DNA of 64,000 bases from Enoplosus armatus (lineage: Eukaryota > Chordata > Actinopteri > Centrarchiformes > Enoplosidae). Positions within the stretch are counted from its first letter, which is position 1; the number at the start of each line of letters is the position of its first letter. Location: contig NC_092198.1 in NCBI RefSeq assembly GCF_043641665.1, forward strand, positions 11,483,001 through 11,547,000. The letters run 5' to 3'. The notes beneath the pieces are model-generated. The model saw only the letters and a list, made by a program, of their open reading frames with translations, was not told the origin of the DNA and did no database searches. Shown piece by piece: positions 1 to 13,972 of this stretch. The translations under genes were made by a program, and so were the position numbers.

Positions 1-1094
1 ATCATACTTCTCTGCAGTCAACATGGAATTTGATATAAAGAGATGGACGACAGTGTTTGACCCTGACTAAAGCCATGCCATCAGCTTGTTTTGTAACTAA
101 GCACAGTAATGTGAGAGGAGCAAGACAGCATTGTTCTGAACTGAGCCCTTGACCCAGAACAGCACACACAGACAGACGGGCTGTTGACCATACTGTTGAG
201 GAAGTTGTTTAACTGCCACCAATGGACAAGGGTATTAAGGACAAACATAGTGCAAAGATAATGCAGGAGAGGGGAGTCCTTGAATATGAGAAATACATTT
301 GCAAAAACAGCTTCTTTTTACACACATTTCTGTGTACAGAATGACATTGCTAACTATCCAGGCAGCAAGTGTGAAATCCTTAAAAAGAACCTCTTTGTCC
401 TTTTTGATTTCATATTCATGCATGTATTATACTTTGATATCTTCCACGAGATTTCACAAGACTAACAGGAAATCGACCAACCATGACATGGCTTTTGTTC
501 CCTTCTCGCAGCAAACCACCTGGGTTTACATTGACACAGTATGTCATGTGTTCAATTAAGCCTATGGCTGCGCTTCAACTTAGTAATCACATATACCATA
601 AAACGTGTCCAATCTTTGAAGATGGTTTTACAGTGCGCCAAAGGGAGGCTGTTAACCTTGGGAGGAAGACTGACAGTGATTCAATGAGACCGTTTCATAG
701 CAAACGCTGCGTCTTTGTGGTGTTGAGCCACAGCTGAGGCTTCGTATGAAAGCCAAACATGAATAAGGGGATGTGACAAACAGTTATTTGCATTTGTACT
801 TCAAGGAGAAGTGTAATGAATAACTTCTTATTAACATTTTGCAAATGACAGTGAACTTTGCAGTGGGTTTTCACTGATGGCCATGACAGTTGCAGCTTCC
901 AATGCTAACTGCTTTCTCCACTGCAACATTGACAAACAAATAAACACTAATGACAGCTATAAAAGCCACCGAAACACAACACAAGAACAAGATTAAATGC
1001 CAAAAGGCCTGCTAGCCAATACAATGGAGGGAACAAACAAAAGTCATGTTGAGCTTGACGGTTCATTCTCGACCTTGGAAACAGCAAAAAATTA

Positions 1095-1240
1095 TAATAA
1101 TAATGAATCTCATGGACATTTTGTCCTGACAGTGGTGCTAAAGAGAAGGTCAGGGGGTCACCAAAATGAATACTATCATCCTTTGGCGACCATGACATAT
1201 CCCTTTCATGGTCAGTGTTGTTCACAATGTTTAATACCTC
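1095..1240 (+). repeat. Fragment of the GCTAACATTAGC-type repeat
   Basis: CCTGACAGTGGTGCTAAAGA, GGTCAGGGGGTCACCAAAAT and CATCCTTTGGCGACCATGA match the right half of the family seen at 29200-29360. A reverse-orientation fragment (ATATCTCAACAACTATTGGA and a following ATGGATTGCCGTGAA) lies at about 62655-62745. Confidence 0.55.
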
Positions 1241-1590
1241 CTAAAGCAACAGAACAATAACTTTGCCATTCAATGTAATTTTACAAGATGAGGATGATGC
1301 TTACACTTGTTGAGTGTCACTGACACAACTGTTGTGTCCACCATGAGTTGTGATTTGAATTTTTGTTTATATCACAAACTCTATTTCAGCACAGTCTCGA
1401 TGGATGGTGATAAAATGACTTTTCCCTTTTGTGCTAACATCAAACTGCCTGTTTACAATATGACTAAATAAAATGTACTGATGCAGAAAAGCGTGTACAG
1501 TTACTTTCAGCAGAGTCAAAACTATTACCGGCAGTGACGGTGTCTCATCATCCAGTAATGGGCTGCAGAGTGATCACTCAGCAGTTCAGG

Positions 1591-1591
<1 letters not shown>

Positions 1592-1633
<42 letters not shown>
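1592..1633. repeat. (CA)n microsatellite
   Basis: An uninterrupted run of about 21 AC/CA units. Confidence 0.95.
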
Positions 1634-1637
<4 letters not shown>

Positions 1638-4600
1638 TGCACTTACATCATCATATAAAGTCTTCCCTCTCTCTCTCTCCTAGTTTTGTCTGACAGGTGA
1701 AGCCCATAAAACATATTCCAGTTGACAAACTAGATGTCTGTTTGTCTCCTGTTGTCTCCTTCGCCTTTGGAATTTGGAAGGCAACCACCTAATCAACAAC
1801 TGAATTACCTCAGTGGGGTTTCCTCCCAGAACAAAGAGCAGGTGGAGGTGTCTGGACACAGCACCACCAGCCCATCTGCTCATGTATACAACAACATTTA
1901 GGATTCCAGCAGGAAAGCTGTGAGACATGAAAGATGCACGAGTGACACTGTCTGAAATCCTAACACAATACAATACACACGAGGGGCTGCATCAAGAAAT
2001 TGCACTAATACTTTAGTTTGATAAAAAAAAAAGGGGGGGATGCTTTATCAGCGATTTGAATCAAGCAATATCTATGCTGATACATTTCACATTCAAAAAT
2101 CCTTGAGATAGCTCCTTCCACCTTGAGAGATCAAGCATTTCATTAAAATGCAAAGGATGAATTTTATGCAATACATTTGTGTGACGCTTTATACAAAGCT
2201 TTGTAGACAGGTAATGTTTATGTGGTAATGCGATCACTGAGCAAATTCAGCCGTTGTCAAATTTAATGAAACATTGTGTCACTAATGATTGTGCCAGTGT
2301 ATTTGTGTGTGTGTGTGTGTGTGTGCTTGTGTGTGTGTATTCGTGCAAAAGGTGAGAGGACAGGAGACACAAAGGAAATGAGGAGCAAGAAGCCAAAACA
2401 CCAGAAATTCCAGCCCCAGCGTGCTTCTGGATATTAGCACTAAAAGTGTTCGACTAGAACATATTTACAGTAAGCAGATCTGCTAAAATCAGCGTTAACA
2501 TTAGAACTGTACTGAGACTGTCCCAGTGTGTGGCAAATCATTTAATCCTCTGCCCGGTGCTTGGCTGCTCAGTGGAGCAAGCTATTATTTCCTGGGCATT
2601 ACACGTGCCACAGCCTCTTTTTAAAGTCAATGTAACGTTGTAAATTCAATTTGGGACTCCAGTGCACCTTTTCCTGGAAATATTATTCTCCCACATTAGC
2701 GCCCACTGAGTTTGTATGTAATGTGTGGAAATCCCATTAATAAGGCAGACTGACGATAGCCCGAAGGACAGCCTGATTCCCTCAGAGCTATCTTGAGTGC
2801 ATTTGGCCCCGGTGTGATCTGAATGCCAATGGCAGGTAGCAGAGCAGTGTCCCTGTTTGAAAAGCAACATCGAGAAAGGACGAAGGAAGGGTGGGTGATT
2901 ATTTACCTTATATCTGTCTACTGCGGTGTTTAGAGAATAAAAGTACAAATCTAAAAATAATTTTTGCAGAAACTTGAAGTCGTATTGAGCTATAGGGAAG
3001 AAATGAAATTGATTCTTTCTACTCTTCTTCATTCAGACAAGTCAGCACCCAAAGACCCTCTGCACCCCTGGAGTCCCAGTGTTCAATTTGGCACACAAGA
3101 CTGGCTTGATATTTGTGACCCTGACCCTCGCTGTTCTCGACATGCCTCTTTTGGCTGCCTGGTATTGATTAAAGAGTCCCTGCTTGGATGAGGACACAGC
3201 TGGGGTCTTGATTCCCACTTTCCTCCTGCTGACCTCCCTCCATTAACCGCCAGAAGAGGGACAGAGGATGCAGCGGATACTGGTGGGAATCACCTCGGCT
3301 GACCTGCTAACACCATTTCCTGTAACCCTCCTCGTTGTGGTTTTAGAAATGTCTACTTCTTAGATGATAAATAAGTGTAAATCAATATGTTTCACAATCA
3401 ACTGTTCAACTGTTAGTTGTTAAAATACTCGATAACATGGAGATTTTTAACAATGATGATCAAAGGGGTATGAAAGAAAACAAAAACTTATGTAAATCTA
3501 TTTTTTACATTTCTCTTTTTCTTTTTCTTGTCAAACCAGGATACTTTCATCTCTTCAGACCTTTAAAATATTTCAATTAAAAAAATCTGAGAGGGAAAAC
3601 TGCTCATAACTGGGGGTGGGGGTGGGGGGGGGTTGCAAGTAGCCATCGCTTCCTTTTAATTTGTCACAAGCCAAAAGGTTGGTAACCACGGCTCTGCAAC
3701 AAGCCTGTTCTTCAGCGACTGCTAACATTTCATGATGCACTGACCAGCACTTTTGTTGTAAAAAGAGGCTTTCAAGCACAGCTAAGAAACATTCTTTGTT
3801 ACTTGAGTTTACTTTTTTCCTAGATGGAATCAAACACATCCATGCCCTCCTCTCAGAAACAGTACGGCTCCTCAAATTCTATTCATGTACAGGGGATGTA
3901 TGGAAAAGATCAAACGTATCATAACCGTAAAATAAAAAACCTTCATCAAACAACCTCAGCAAGTGGATCTCCAACTGTGACTTGCTTTTTAGACTTAGTT
4001 CTTTACTTGCTATATTGAGTAAATTGTTGCCTAAAGGTCCCTTATCGCCTTTCTAACAATATTCTTAACTTCATGGATATTTGCAAGAAAGTAGGGAAGA
4101 CAGGAAAAAAGGATGATACAAAATAGGGCCAAAAAAAGGGATTAGCATGTAGGAGGCTACAGGAGACTTACAAAAATGGGAAAGAAGAAAAAAACACAGG
4201 AAAGGAGTTTTACTTTAGAGATTTGTTAGGCTTGACCGTGGAGAATGAACACCAAGGGTTCTCTTCAGGGTTTTTTTCCTATCCTGCTTTGATTTCTCCT
4301 GTTTTCTTCCAGGACTACAGCAAGCTAAGTGACCAGAGGCCTGTATTACTGACACTATCACATCAAACAAACAAATGACCCCGTCAAGAGGTCAGACAGA
4401 GGCACCGTGCACTAAACCTCTCCCAGTGGGTGGGAGAGAGGGTGTGCATGATGAAGGCAAACAAGGTTTTCAATAAAAAAAAAAAAAAAGAAGCTAATCT
4501 TTCACTGTTAAACTGGTGGAGGTTATTAAAACCAGGTCAAAACTTCTAACAGTGGTGGAACACAACAAACTTAGTTCAGCTGAAATGTAGCATTCATACA

Positions 4601-6969
4601 ACATACATGCTATATCTTATTGCTGAGCTAATATGTACATAATGTGATTAATAAATGTATTGCTCGTTTGTGTTCTGTTGATTTATACTGCTTTGCACAG
4701 CTGCATGTACTGAATAATAGATGCTGCATCAGTGTTTTGTTTGCCCTGCGTCACTTGTGCATGCTGATTATGTTTGTTTTTATATTTTTATATTTCAGTT
4801 CATTGTCTTGTGTTTGTATTTCTTAAATTATCACTTCATTGGTTTTAGAACATCTTTCCAAAGGACTGCAGTTGAAAATTATCGGGCTGGCTAATACTGG
4901 CACATTTACAGAAATGCTGATTAATGTGTGTTGTAAAGAAATGAGATGATATGGATGGCTGCTTTACAAACAAAGTTATAGGTATGTGAATGAATCACAT
5001 CTATACTACTGGTGCCAAAAACCACCAGGTGCCAACTTTCAATATTTTAATTTCCAGACACCATCAGAGAAATCCCTTTAATTTCCACTCCTCTAATCAT
5101 TGCTGGTTCAGCTACTTTAACTTGGCAAAACCTGCGAGGTATGTATTTACATGCACAGCTACCGGCTACTTCCAAGACAGGAAGTCCAACTAAAACCACC
5201 AGCAAAGGGCACATAGAGTCATCACATACTGTGCATGAGGTGGACACGGCACGAACATCTGTCACTTTATTTTTTATTTTTTATAGTAAGTAATGAATGA
5301 ACCTGAGATTAAATATACCGTACTGAAAGTCTGTTTCCATATAAAACGCTTTGATAAGGCTGGAAGCTGATGAACTATGTCTAATTCATGGTCATTTTTA
5401 AATAAGGGGTCAGAGCTTCAAGCAAGCCTTCTAACCATTTCTATTTCACAGTATCCTTCTGGTCCAAGACTGCGTCACCTTAGTCTAAGAACAGGTAAGA
5501 CCGAGACTGAGACCACAATAATGTGGACTTGACACTAAACACTAAACCCCACCACATGTCACACACTCAGTAATAGACCCACTACTGACAATGTTCTTCT
5601 GAAATGAGTAATTTGTAAGATCTGACACCCCATCTACTTCCCACCTCTCAGTCTTGTGGAGGTGTTCAAAGCTTCTGCTAGTTTCTCTCCAGTAGTGTAT
5701 TACCCTCTTGCTGGAACAACAGGCCTCTCCTAAGCCACATAAATCAATAAAAGAAACACAGGAAAACTGTGAGCAAGGAGTCAACAGTACGTTATGGCCT
5801 TTGAATTTAATGATCAGTGAGCGACACCGTGGACGACGTCCAAGCTTTTAATGATACTGCAGTTAAATAGTCAATGTGCAAAGTTGTCTGGATTAAGAGC
5901 ACAAATATGGATGTGGAGTGTTTGGATTATAGTACATGTAAACAAACACATCATGCAGGATGTAAACAGATTTAATAATAAAAACATTCCTTGTATATGC
6001 AAAGATCCTAAAAGCTTAATATCTTCCAGTGGCACTGTACTATGTTACTTCATAATACAATATTCGTATCCATCATTAAATGTACATGTAATTTAGTTTT
6101 GTAGCCTTTTTGGTAAGTGTGGTAACTGTAAGAGGATGGAGTCATGCAATGACTTCCAATATGTAGTCATCTATTCCCTCCTCATGGTCTCCAGGAAGCA
6201 CACAAACGGGCTAATTATGTTTGCCTGATTAAATTCAGGCTTGCCTTCTAACCATTTATCTTATATTTATCCAGGGATATTTAATTACATTAAACATAAG
6301 CTAAGAGAATGGGGATGTAAAAAAGACTTTGATATGTGCAGACACTTGTATTTCCATTGGTCCAAATCAGTGTCATTCTGATTGATCGGTGTTCACAATA
6401 TCCTCAGGCTGTCTCATTTCCTGCTGGTTGACTTATATAATGAGGTCTGGATGGAGGTCTGTGTTTTCTTTTTCTAGGGTGGCATCTGTTGTGAAATGCA
6501 TAACGTAGCCCAGGCTGCTTGAGCAGAGCCAAGTGCCCCTTAGCTGCACCAGGGATGCAACTTATAGCCTTTCAGCTTCCACTTAAACGCCATCGAGGGG
6601 CCCTGTTTTTGTGAGACAAGATGTGCAGCGTTAAGTGTGGACGAGTGTGCAGTGGGCGTGATGGCACTTTTAGTATCTTAGTGACCTGTGGTCCTCTCAG
6701 AAATGGGGTGAGATTAGAAGGGACCAGTCTCACAGTAGCGGTGGGCGTGTTAGGGGCTTACATCAATCATAGCCAATCACAGCTCATCTTGTTCCTGTGA
6801 AAGCACTGCTCTTGCTACCAACACACACTGACAATTTGGTAATGCAGCATCAGCAGAGTCCTGGCCAACTTTTCCAAAGACCAAACTCATATTTTTGTTC
6901 AGGATGTGCAATGTAATCATACAGCAGCTCAAATACAAATATATAGCAGGAAGAACCATGCCACATGTT

Positions 6970-7450
6970 GGTGTGAATATCTCGTTATCTAAGCCTGGTC
7001 ACAAATATGCATAATGATGTTTATTTGAGATCGCAATAATCCACAAATTAGCCAATCATGGTGCGTCTCAGCGATATCTACGGAAGCCAAGAACGGCCGT
7101 GCTTGCAATCTGCAAGTTATCTCCAGATCACGAGTTAATTATTTCGTTATTTCAAGAAAAGGAGCTTTGTTATCTTGAGATAACGTGATAATCAACCCGT
7201 TATCACGAGAAAACAAAAGGTTGTTTTCTCTTATTAGCCAACGGATTTCAGCTGAAAATGTCAAATCAAGGAGTAGCCATTATTGAACAATGCATCAGAC
7301 TGTACTTCAATCAAGATCTAACACTGGTAGGAACAGCATTATAAAAATAATTGCAAGCACAGGCGGTCTCAGCTTCTGCAGATATCACCATCACCCGCTG
7401 CATCGCAGAATCTGAGAATCTGTGTAAAATACTAACACACTAAAGTTTGT
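6970..7450. repeat. TTATCTCGAGATAA-type palindromic element with possible transposon remnant
   Basis: Between 7120 and 7225 there are repeated, alternating TTATCTC/GAGATAA and CACGAG steps (TTATCTTGAGATAACG, GTTATCACGAGAAAAC). Just right, an ATG at 7258 opens about 24 codons (MSNQGVAIIEQCIRLYF... then stop). Their N-terminal look resembles proteins of integrase-type fish DNA transposons. This last point is impression only. Confidence 0.4.
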
Positions 7451-10439
7451 TTGGTTGTTTTACAACATCCTGATGCACAAGATTTAATCAAGGCAGGACA
7501 GTGGAACTGGTATGCATAATCTCATTTTGAAAATGTGCAGCACTCAAATTAGAGTCTATCTGTTCAATCGGCTTCAGGGAGTCGATCTACTGAAGGCCTT
7601 CATGAAGCAGACCAGCAGATAGATGCCAGTAAGAATTACAAAGCAATCTACAGTTTAATCTGATTTACTAGCATAATTCACATTGTTGGAGTAAAATTGG
7701 ATTTTGTTAGCTATCAATCGAGATATGTCCACTGGTCGAATAAACGTATAATCAGAGTGAAATCGGCGGATGGTGTGTGATTCCTTTTTTAAAGAACTAG
7801 AATAAGTAGTTAAATATAATACTTATATTTCAATTCCTTCTTTTCTTTCAATCTATAGTACTTTACTGATTCACTTGCTGACCTGAAACATGGTCCACTT
7901 CAGCTTTACGTACTGTACTTGTCCTGTCAGAATGAACATGTGTGTCGGCTGCTCACGGTCTTTGTTGGTGCTTGTTATTTGAGGTCAGTCTGGTGTGTCA
8001 GGGCCCGGAGAAAGACAATTTGTCACTGTTACAGAAAATCCTCTGGCAACAGCCCTAAATTTCACAGAACATTTCCAGTGACAGATTTATTAATTCTTGC
8101 ACACGATTTGACATGTTATAGATTTAAAAAAGTAAACGTTATCACAAATCCCTGCCTGTAACTCCCAAAACTCCCCAATCTGTGCTGTGAAAAAGGAACA
8201 TGGATAAAGTGGCAGAGCACACTGGTTCTGAGCACTAAGAGCAGCCTCAACTGTGTTGGGCTCCCAAAGTGGATTAGCAGAGTTTATCAGCACCAGCACA
8301 CTGTGGCACTCATTGCTTGAGCGGGGCTGTGGATAAGTGGCTGCAGAGAGCACCGAGTCCTTGGCCTTGGTCAATAACAGCCCTCGGGGTACACAAGGTG
8401 CTGGTCAATTAGAAAACGCTGAAACTGTTTCTTGGTCAATATATTCACGGTCACAGTCTAATCTACTATGTATTTTGTAAACACTCCAGTGGATCACTGT
8501 GTGAATTCATATTGTGCTTTCATTGGAAACTACATTCATATTAGATGGTTCTAACATGGGAGTGGGTGAAACAGAAGTGGTAGGACAGTGGCCAACTACC
8601 ATGTCTTGCATACTCAACATTTTAAAAGGGTATGATTATTAAGCTTTAACCATCAGATGGTGTCAGAGACAAGACAAATTCTCTATGTAGCAAATGGTGA
8701 GGTTTTAAAGGACATTTAGTTCAAAAATCCACTTTTACCTCCACACAAATCCTTACACAGTTATGGATTTGCTACCTGTTGTGAATTTTTTCCCACCTAA
8801 GTAAGCTGCTGCATTTCATGTAACATTCATTGCGAATGTCAAGGATTTTGCAGTGAGTTATGTGGCTGGTTTACATTGAGAATGAAAAATAGCTCCCATA
8901 TGGTGCCTTCCGGTCCTTTGGGGCAGAACAGAGCATCTTGGACATGCTACATGCATGTCCAAACATGGCTGAGGGCTTTTAACACTGTGATGTTTGACAA
9001 AGACCATCTGGCCCACTGCAACGTGAGGATAACATGTGTGTTGCTGTAAAGTCTTTTTCAACATTCTTTGAGATGAAATGTGCAAATAATACAATAAAAA
9101 TAGGAAATGATCAATCTACATTTGCCTTTAAATTATGATTGATTTAGAATAAAATGGGTTATTCTGTTTTGTTTGGAGAGGGCTTATAAAAACACTAGAT
9201 GTGGATTAGTTAACTAAACTTGAACCATTACAATAGTCAAGGAAGCAATCTATAAGAAATCTGTATTAGCAACGTACATATTTATGGAAATCATTCGGTA
9301 ATCATGGTGACATGTATATGCGTCAGCAAATTAGTACATTTTCCCAAATCAATCAGAAAGTGAAAAGGAGTTACAACAGAGGTGTGTTGTGTATTTTGGT
9401 AGTTCCTGATTAAAATATCGCAGCAACCAAACAGACATTGTTCCTAATAAGGTACAAGATGCTTCTTTTTCGTCCTCTTCCTACCTGTTCGTTATTATTT
9501 ATAAAATAAGGTTGAAGGTTGCAGTCTCGACTAATAATCCTAATAATCAGTTATTTCTGCCTGAGTTCTTTGTAAGTTCTGCATGACTTGCTGTCAGTCA
9601 TCTGAGTTTGATTTCCTCACGTGGGTCCATACAGCGCTGTTGTTCTGATGTTCAGTGTGAACACAAACCGAACCAGAACTAAAAGGCAACAGTGCAACAT
9701 TATTATTATTATCTGGATTAAATGAAGCAAACTACGGATGTGAAAGTGGCCTAAATGCAAGGTGGGGTGAGGATAATAATCATGTCCTAATTCAAGTTGC
9801 ATTAAAGGGTGATTTGTGTGGTTATTAAAGGGTAAAAAAAAAGTAAATATGTCCTTTCGATGCACTGTGATGACACATGCCTATATCAGATATCTGATTA
9901 TCCATGACTTAAAATGTGTATAATCCTTTTCTCAGATAAGTTAAACTGTGCCAGAAACATGTCAGTGTTGTTATGTCTTGGTTGTCGATTAGAGGTCGAT
10001 AAAAATCATAGATCTCTTCCATGCCTTTTTAAAATTCAGCCTCTGGTGAAACATTGTTCTGCAGTAGGTATCATGAATCATTCAAATCATATCTGATCTG
10101 GATTACTGGTTGCCATCAGCAGCTGTCATGGATTTTTACCTCCAAGATTTAGAGTTGAATTTTTGTCTTCCCTTGTCAGTAAACCCACCTGCCTGTGGCA
10201 CTTTTCAGAAACATGTGCACTCTCTTTTCTAGCATTTATTTTTTGCTGTCTATTATTCTGCACCAAAGAGACAAGAACATCTCTGAAGGAGGAAATGAAA
10301 AAGATCCCATTTATACCTGGTGTTAAAATGCTCTGTGGATGTAGCATTGTCAACAAAACAAACATGGCTTGGTCATTAGATGTGAAACGGTACTTTATTT
10401 CAAATGGTAACGGTCATTTACTCTAACTTTGTAGAGCAG

Positions 10440-10620
10440 CTGTTGTGAAGTGTGACCCCTTCACCGTGGATGAAGGGAAGCAACAATGAGTTGGGTGGTT
10501 ATTGGTCAAGGTTATGGTGACTAAACTATGGTACGGCAAGGTTAAGGTTGGGCAACTACTGTAAAACACTTGGTTAAGATTAGGAAAAGATTACCGTTCA
10601 TAAAAAGACACATATTAATT
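10440..10620. repeat. GGTTAAGGTTAGG-type repeat fragment
   Basis: GGTCAAGGTTATGGTGACTA, CAAGGTTAAGGTTGGGCAAC and ACTTGGTTAAGATTAGGAAA (followed by AGA) are shared, with differences, with about 20260-20400 (ACTGCTTGGTTAGGTTTGGG and AAAAGATCATGG). Confidence 0.5.
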
Positions 10621-11559
10621 GCAGGTCTATATCAGGACACAAACTCTGGTCTTCCTGCGTGAAAGCCAGACATGTTAAAACCTAACTTTTCACCTTGCTA
10701 CATAAAAGACACACTACTTCCTACTTTAGTTCCTACTTCCTAGGGACTAAATGTTTGTGCGCTACAGAATTGGCCAATGTGGATGTAATTGCTTGGAATA
10801 CTGGGCTGAGATAAGACACCCCATTTGTTTTGACCCTATTCTTGTTTTTTCAGTTTTGGCACGCTGATTAATTTTGGTTTAAATTTACAAAAGTAGCATT
10901 TTTCACTGTAAAGCTCTTTATACCTCTAAGTTAGCAGGGAGCAGTGCATTCCAATACAGTCTAACGGCAATAATCAATCCCAAAAGCACCCAAAGTATGC
11001 CCTTTTCAACTAAATAACACACTGTAAAGGAGACCTGCTGTAGTCAATTTTCCAATTATCCATGGCCTGAAGCTAAAAGAACAACACATTTAAATAGTAA
11101 TAATGTAAATTACAGACAAAGACACATTTCCACATAAAACAACAGATTAGTAAGATGTTTTTAAGGAATTCCTTTTTAGTATCACTAGTATTTTTCATTT
11201 TGCTACAAGTAAAAAAAGAAATGTTCTAAATAAAGTCAGAGTCAGATATGAGGCCTCTCTGTGTTTTGAAGAAAACATTTCATAAAATATGATTAAACCA
11301 CATTATCGGAGCTTTATTAACCTAGCCAACCAGCCAATAAACTCAACTTCACCGTGCATTATTAATCTGTCACTAATGTACACTGTAGTGCTTTGGAAGT
11401 CATAATATCTGCTGGGAAAAAGAGCTCTGTGTTGTTTTTTCACATTTTAAAATACCTAAGTGCACACTTCAGACATACTCTAATGGGATCATTCCTTGAA
11501 TAAATAGGAAATGTATATCCAGGATGGCCATAAAGACATTTCCCCCCATACTAAGGAAC

Positions 11560-11824
11560 CCTCAAGCTTCCTCTGTCCCCCACCAGAGCCCACAGATGTG
11601 AAGTAGATTACGCCCCTCTTTACCCCTCCTTTTGCCAGCCCCTTTCCACTGAAAAGAAAGAAATCATTCAGTTTCAGCCTTTTCTACAAACACCCCCCTC
11701 CCATACCTCCCCCTCCCAACAGCAGACAGGGGCACACAGACAACCACACTCTCCAGCCAAACCCTAATTGTGTGTGCGTGTGTCTGCATTTTTTTTCCTC
11801 TGACATGAAGAAGGAAACCAAGTG
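11560..11824 (+). other. Candidate non-coding first exon for the secreted-protein gene
   Basis: This C-rich, relatively repeat-free stretch ends at a good donor (CCAA|GTGAGT at 11820-11826). It lies 4.6 kb before the acceptor at 16394 with no better candidate recognised between them. It contains a short ATG (11805) that is not in frame with the protein after splicing, so it would act only as an upstream ORF. A second donor-like site (TTGG|GTAAGT) lies near 11936. The assignment is inference from donor quality and base composition; transcript reads would be needed to join it to 16395. Confidence 0.3.
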
Positions 11825-12539
11825 AGTATTCGTTCTCTGAGCTTGTGAATGGTCGTCGTGAGCCTTTTGAATTGTTGTGCTTGACTGAAAAAGTGGAGGT
11901 GGCAGAATTTAGCTGTGAAAAATTACTGGAGTTGGGTAAGTTTGGCTTTCGGATTTAGAAAACTGTAGTTATAGAGCATAATGGGAGGCTGGGGCTTTAT
12001 TACCTGGTTATCCATTGGTAAAAGTAGAAAAATATAACTTGAACTTACACACAGCCTACTGTTACTGTTATTTTTATGGCATTCATATGAATTTACACAC
12101 ATAATTAAATTTCTGTTTGGTTGTAAAATACTGTTGATGTGGATGGTTGCTTTAGGGTTGATTAGAAATTTAGGTAAAAGAAATAGAGATTGTTTCTATG
12201 TCAGATGGTATTTATGTACGGTACATGTTGATATATATGTATGTGTATAGGTGCATGTGTGTGTAAATATATCCCTCTAATTATTATGCTGCCAAGTATG
12301 TTTCCACCTTACATGATTACCTATGAGGCCCATGAACCTGTGAGGCCTCTCTGTGCCGTACTGGCTTACTGCCAAAGACCTTGTTGTCATAGCAACATTG
12401 AATCGGTTGAGTGTTGTGACACCTGGGAAACACACCTGTTCAGGCTCTGACAAGAGGGGCTGAGCTGCAGCTACGCCACAAACACTCAGATTAGCTCTGA
12501 CCCAAAAATCCTCCAGTTCAGCTCCTGAATTGTGTAGTT

Positions 12540-12700
12540 TTGCTGCTTTTCAGATGATGCAACTGAACATCTTTTAGTTTTGGACAGCTGGTTGTAAAAA
12601 CAAACGATTTGAAGACTTTACCTTCGGCATTTTTTGTACTTTTTTCTGACCAAACAATCGATTCATTGAGAAAGTCATCTACAGGTGAATCTATAATATC
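12540..12700. repeat. TTAATCGATTAA-type fish repeat fragment
   Basis: TGCTGCTTTTCAGATGATGC, TTTTAGTTTTGGACAGCTGG, TTTGAAGACTTTACCTTCGG and CCAAACAATCGATTCATTGA match the same family. Confidence 0.55.
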
Positions 12701-13814
12701 AAAATAATTGTTAGTTTATAGTCCTAATTCATTTATTCAATCAAGGTGGGAAAATAACTCCTCCATTTCATCATTGTGCAGCCTACACTACAGTAGCATC
12801 AGTGCATACTGGCCATGGTCTCAGCTAGCTGTAAAAAGTTGTTCTGGTCATCCAATTGACAGTCGGAGTACGCCCACTCATTTGAATTATAATTTAGTTG
12901 CACAGAAAATCAATAAATCAATCACTGAACTGCTGTCAGAAGAACCACAAAACAAGGTGCTTTTCTTTAAACATTACAAACAACAACTGAAATATCCTGT
13001 TGGTGTTCTGAGCTTTTGGCGGCGAAGGCGAGATTCTGCTATTTTAAGCCAAAAGAAAAGTCAGCCTATAAAAGCCACTTCACAATGACAGATCCTTCAC
13101 AGTGGAGCCAAGAAGGGTCACTACAGGCCACGGAGAGTCTAACACAAACACTGTTTCAAACTAAACCGTAAGACGCCAGCGTGGAAATTGTGCAGACATT
13201 TTCCAAAGACAAAGGCAACTGCTCCTGCCAATCCATGATGCAGAGAGCAGCATGTGTGCTTCCAGTTAGCAGGCCTTTTAGAGACTGAATTAATGTCACT
13301 AAATGTCCTTTGACTTGTGCCTTTTACTGCTGCGATGGTAATTGAGCACAGAGACAATAAAGTTATATTTTAAGATGAATTACATTTCCATTTGGCTGTA
13401 TTCTGTCATTAGGCTGACTCTGCTGTCACTCTATGCCATAAGGTTTTGATTTAGTGCAAACAAGTGCAGTAAAAGTTCAGAGTAATAAAAAGTTTTGGAC
13501 ATGCTGTGCTGCATCTCTCCAATTAAGGAGCTTTAAATGTCTTTAAAGACAGAGACGCCATTCAGCATTCAAATGTTTTCTAACTCTTGTTAATGTCAAA
13601 ATGTAGACTTTTGCACACTATACACTATGAGTGGTGGGCAAAGATTTACTAGGTACAGGAAAGCAGCAGATATCTATTGTAGTACAAAGATGTTTGTGAG
13701 TAAATAATATCTGTAATATTCAAACTGTCCAAATAACAAAACGTATTCATTCATAACGACATGTGTCACCTCTGGAAAAACGCATTAAATCTGTTTTAGT
13801 ACGTTATAATGCAT

Positions 13815-13972
13815 GTGTCAATCAAAAGTAATGAGCAAATGTATTACTGTAACATCATGATGCAAAGCTCCTGGATTTGTGTCTCTGCTTGCGGTCTGGA
13901 CGGGTTTGAAGGTCTCTGTTTACTACTCGTCTTACAGCTGCTGTAACATATGTGAGGTCACCATTTAAAGTA
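13815..13972 (+). repeat. Dispersed repeat, copy 1
   Basis: Shares TGTCAATCAAAAG, TTTGTGTCTCTGCTTGC, TTTGAAGGTCTCTGTTTACT and GCTGCTGTAACATATGTG with a second copy at 17206-17335 in the same orientation. Confidence 0.6.

Larger units (their letters stand above)
1..11550. other. Gene-free stretch, old repeats
   Basis: No exon with both splice sites and a recognisable protein was found. All open frames are short and look random. It holds CA/TG tracts, a fragment of the GCTAACATTAGC-type repeat (about 1095-1240), a palindromic TTATCTCGAGATAA-type element (about 6970-7450) and a GGTTAAGGTT-type repeat fragment (about 10440-10620). Non-repeat blocks at about 2520-2640 and 3050-3200 could be conserved non-coding sequence, but this cannot be judged without an alignment. 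Confidence 0.6.

Noticed and set aside
2646..3032. Minus-strand open frame of 128 codons
   Set aside because: Composition is random-like, there is no domain and no splice context; probably chance.
12708..13088. Plus-strand open frame of 126 codons
   Set aside because: It begins next to a repeat fragment, has no recognisable motif and lies in the presumed first intron of the secreted-protein gene.
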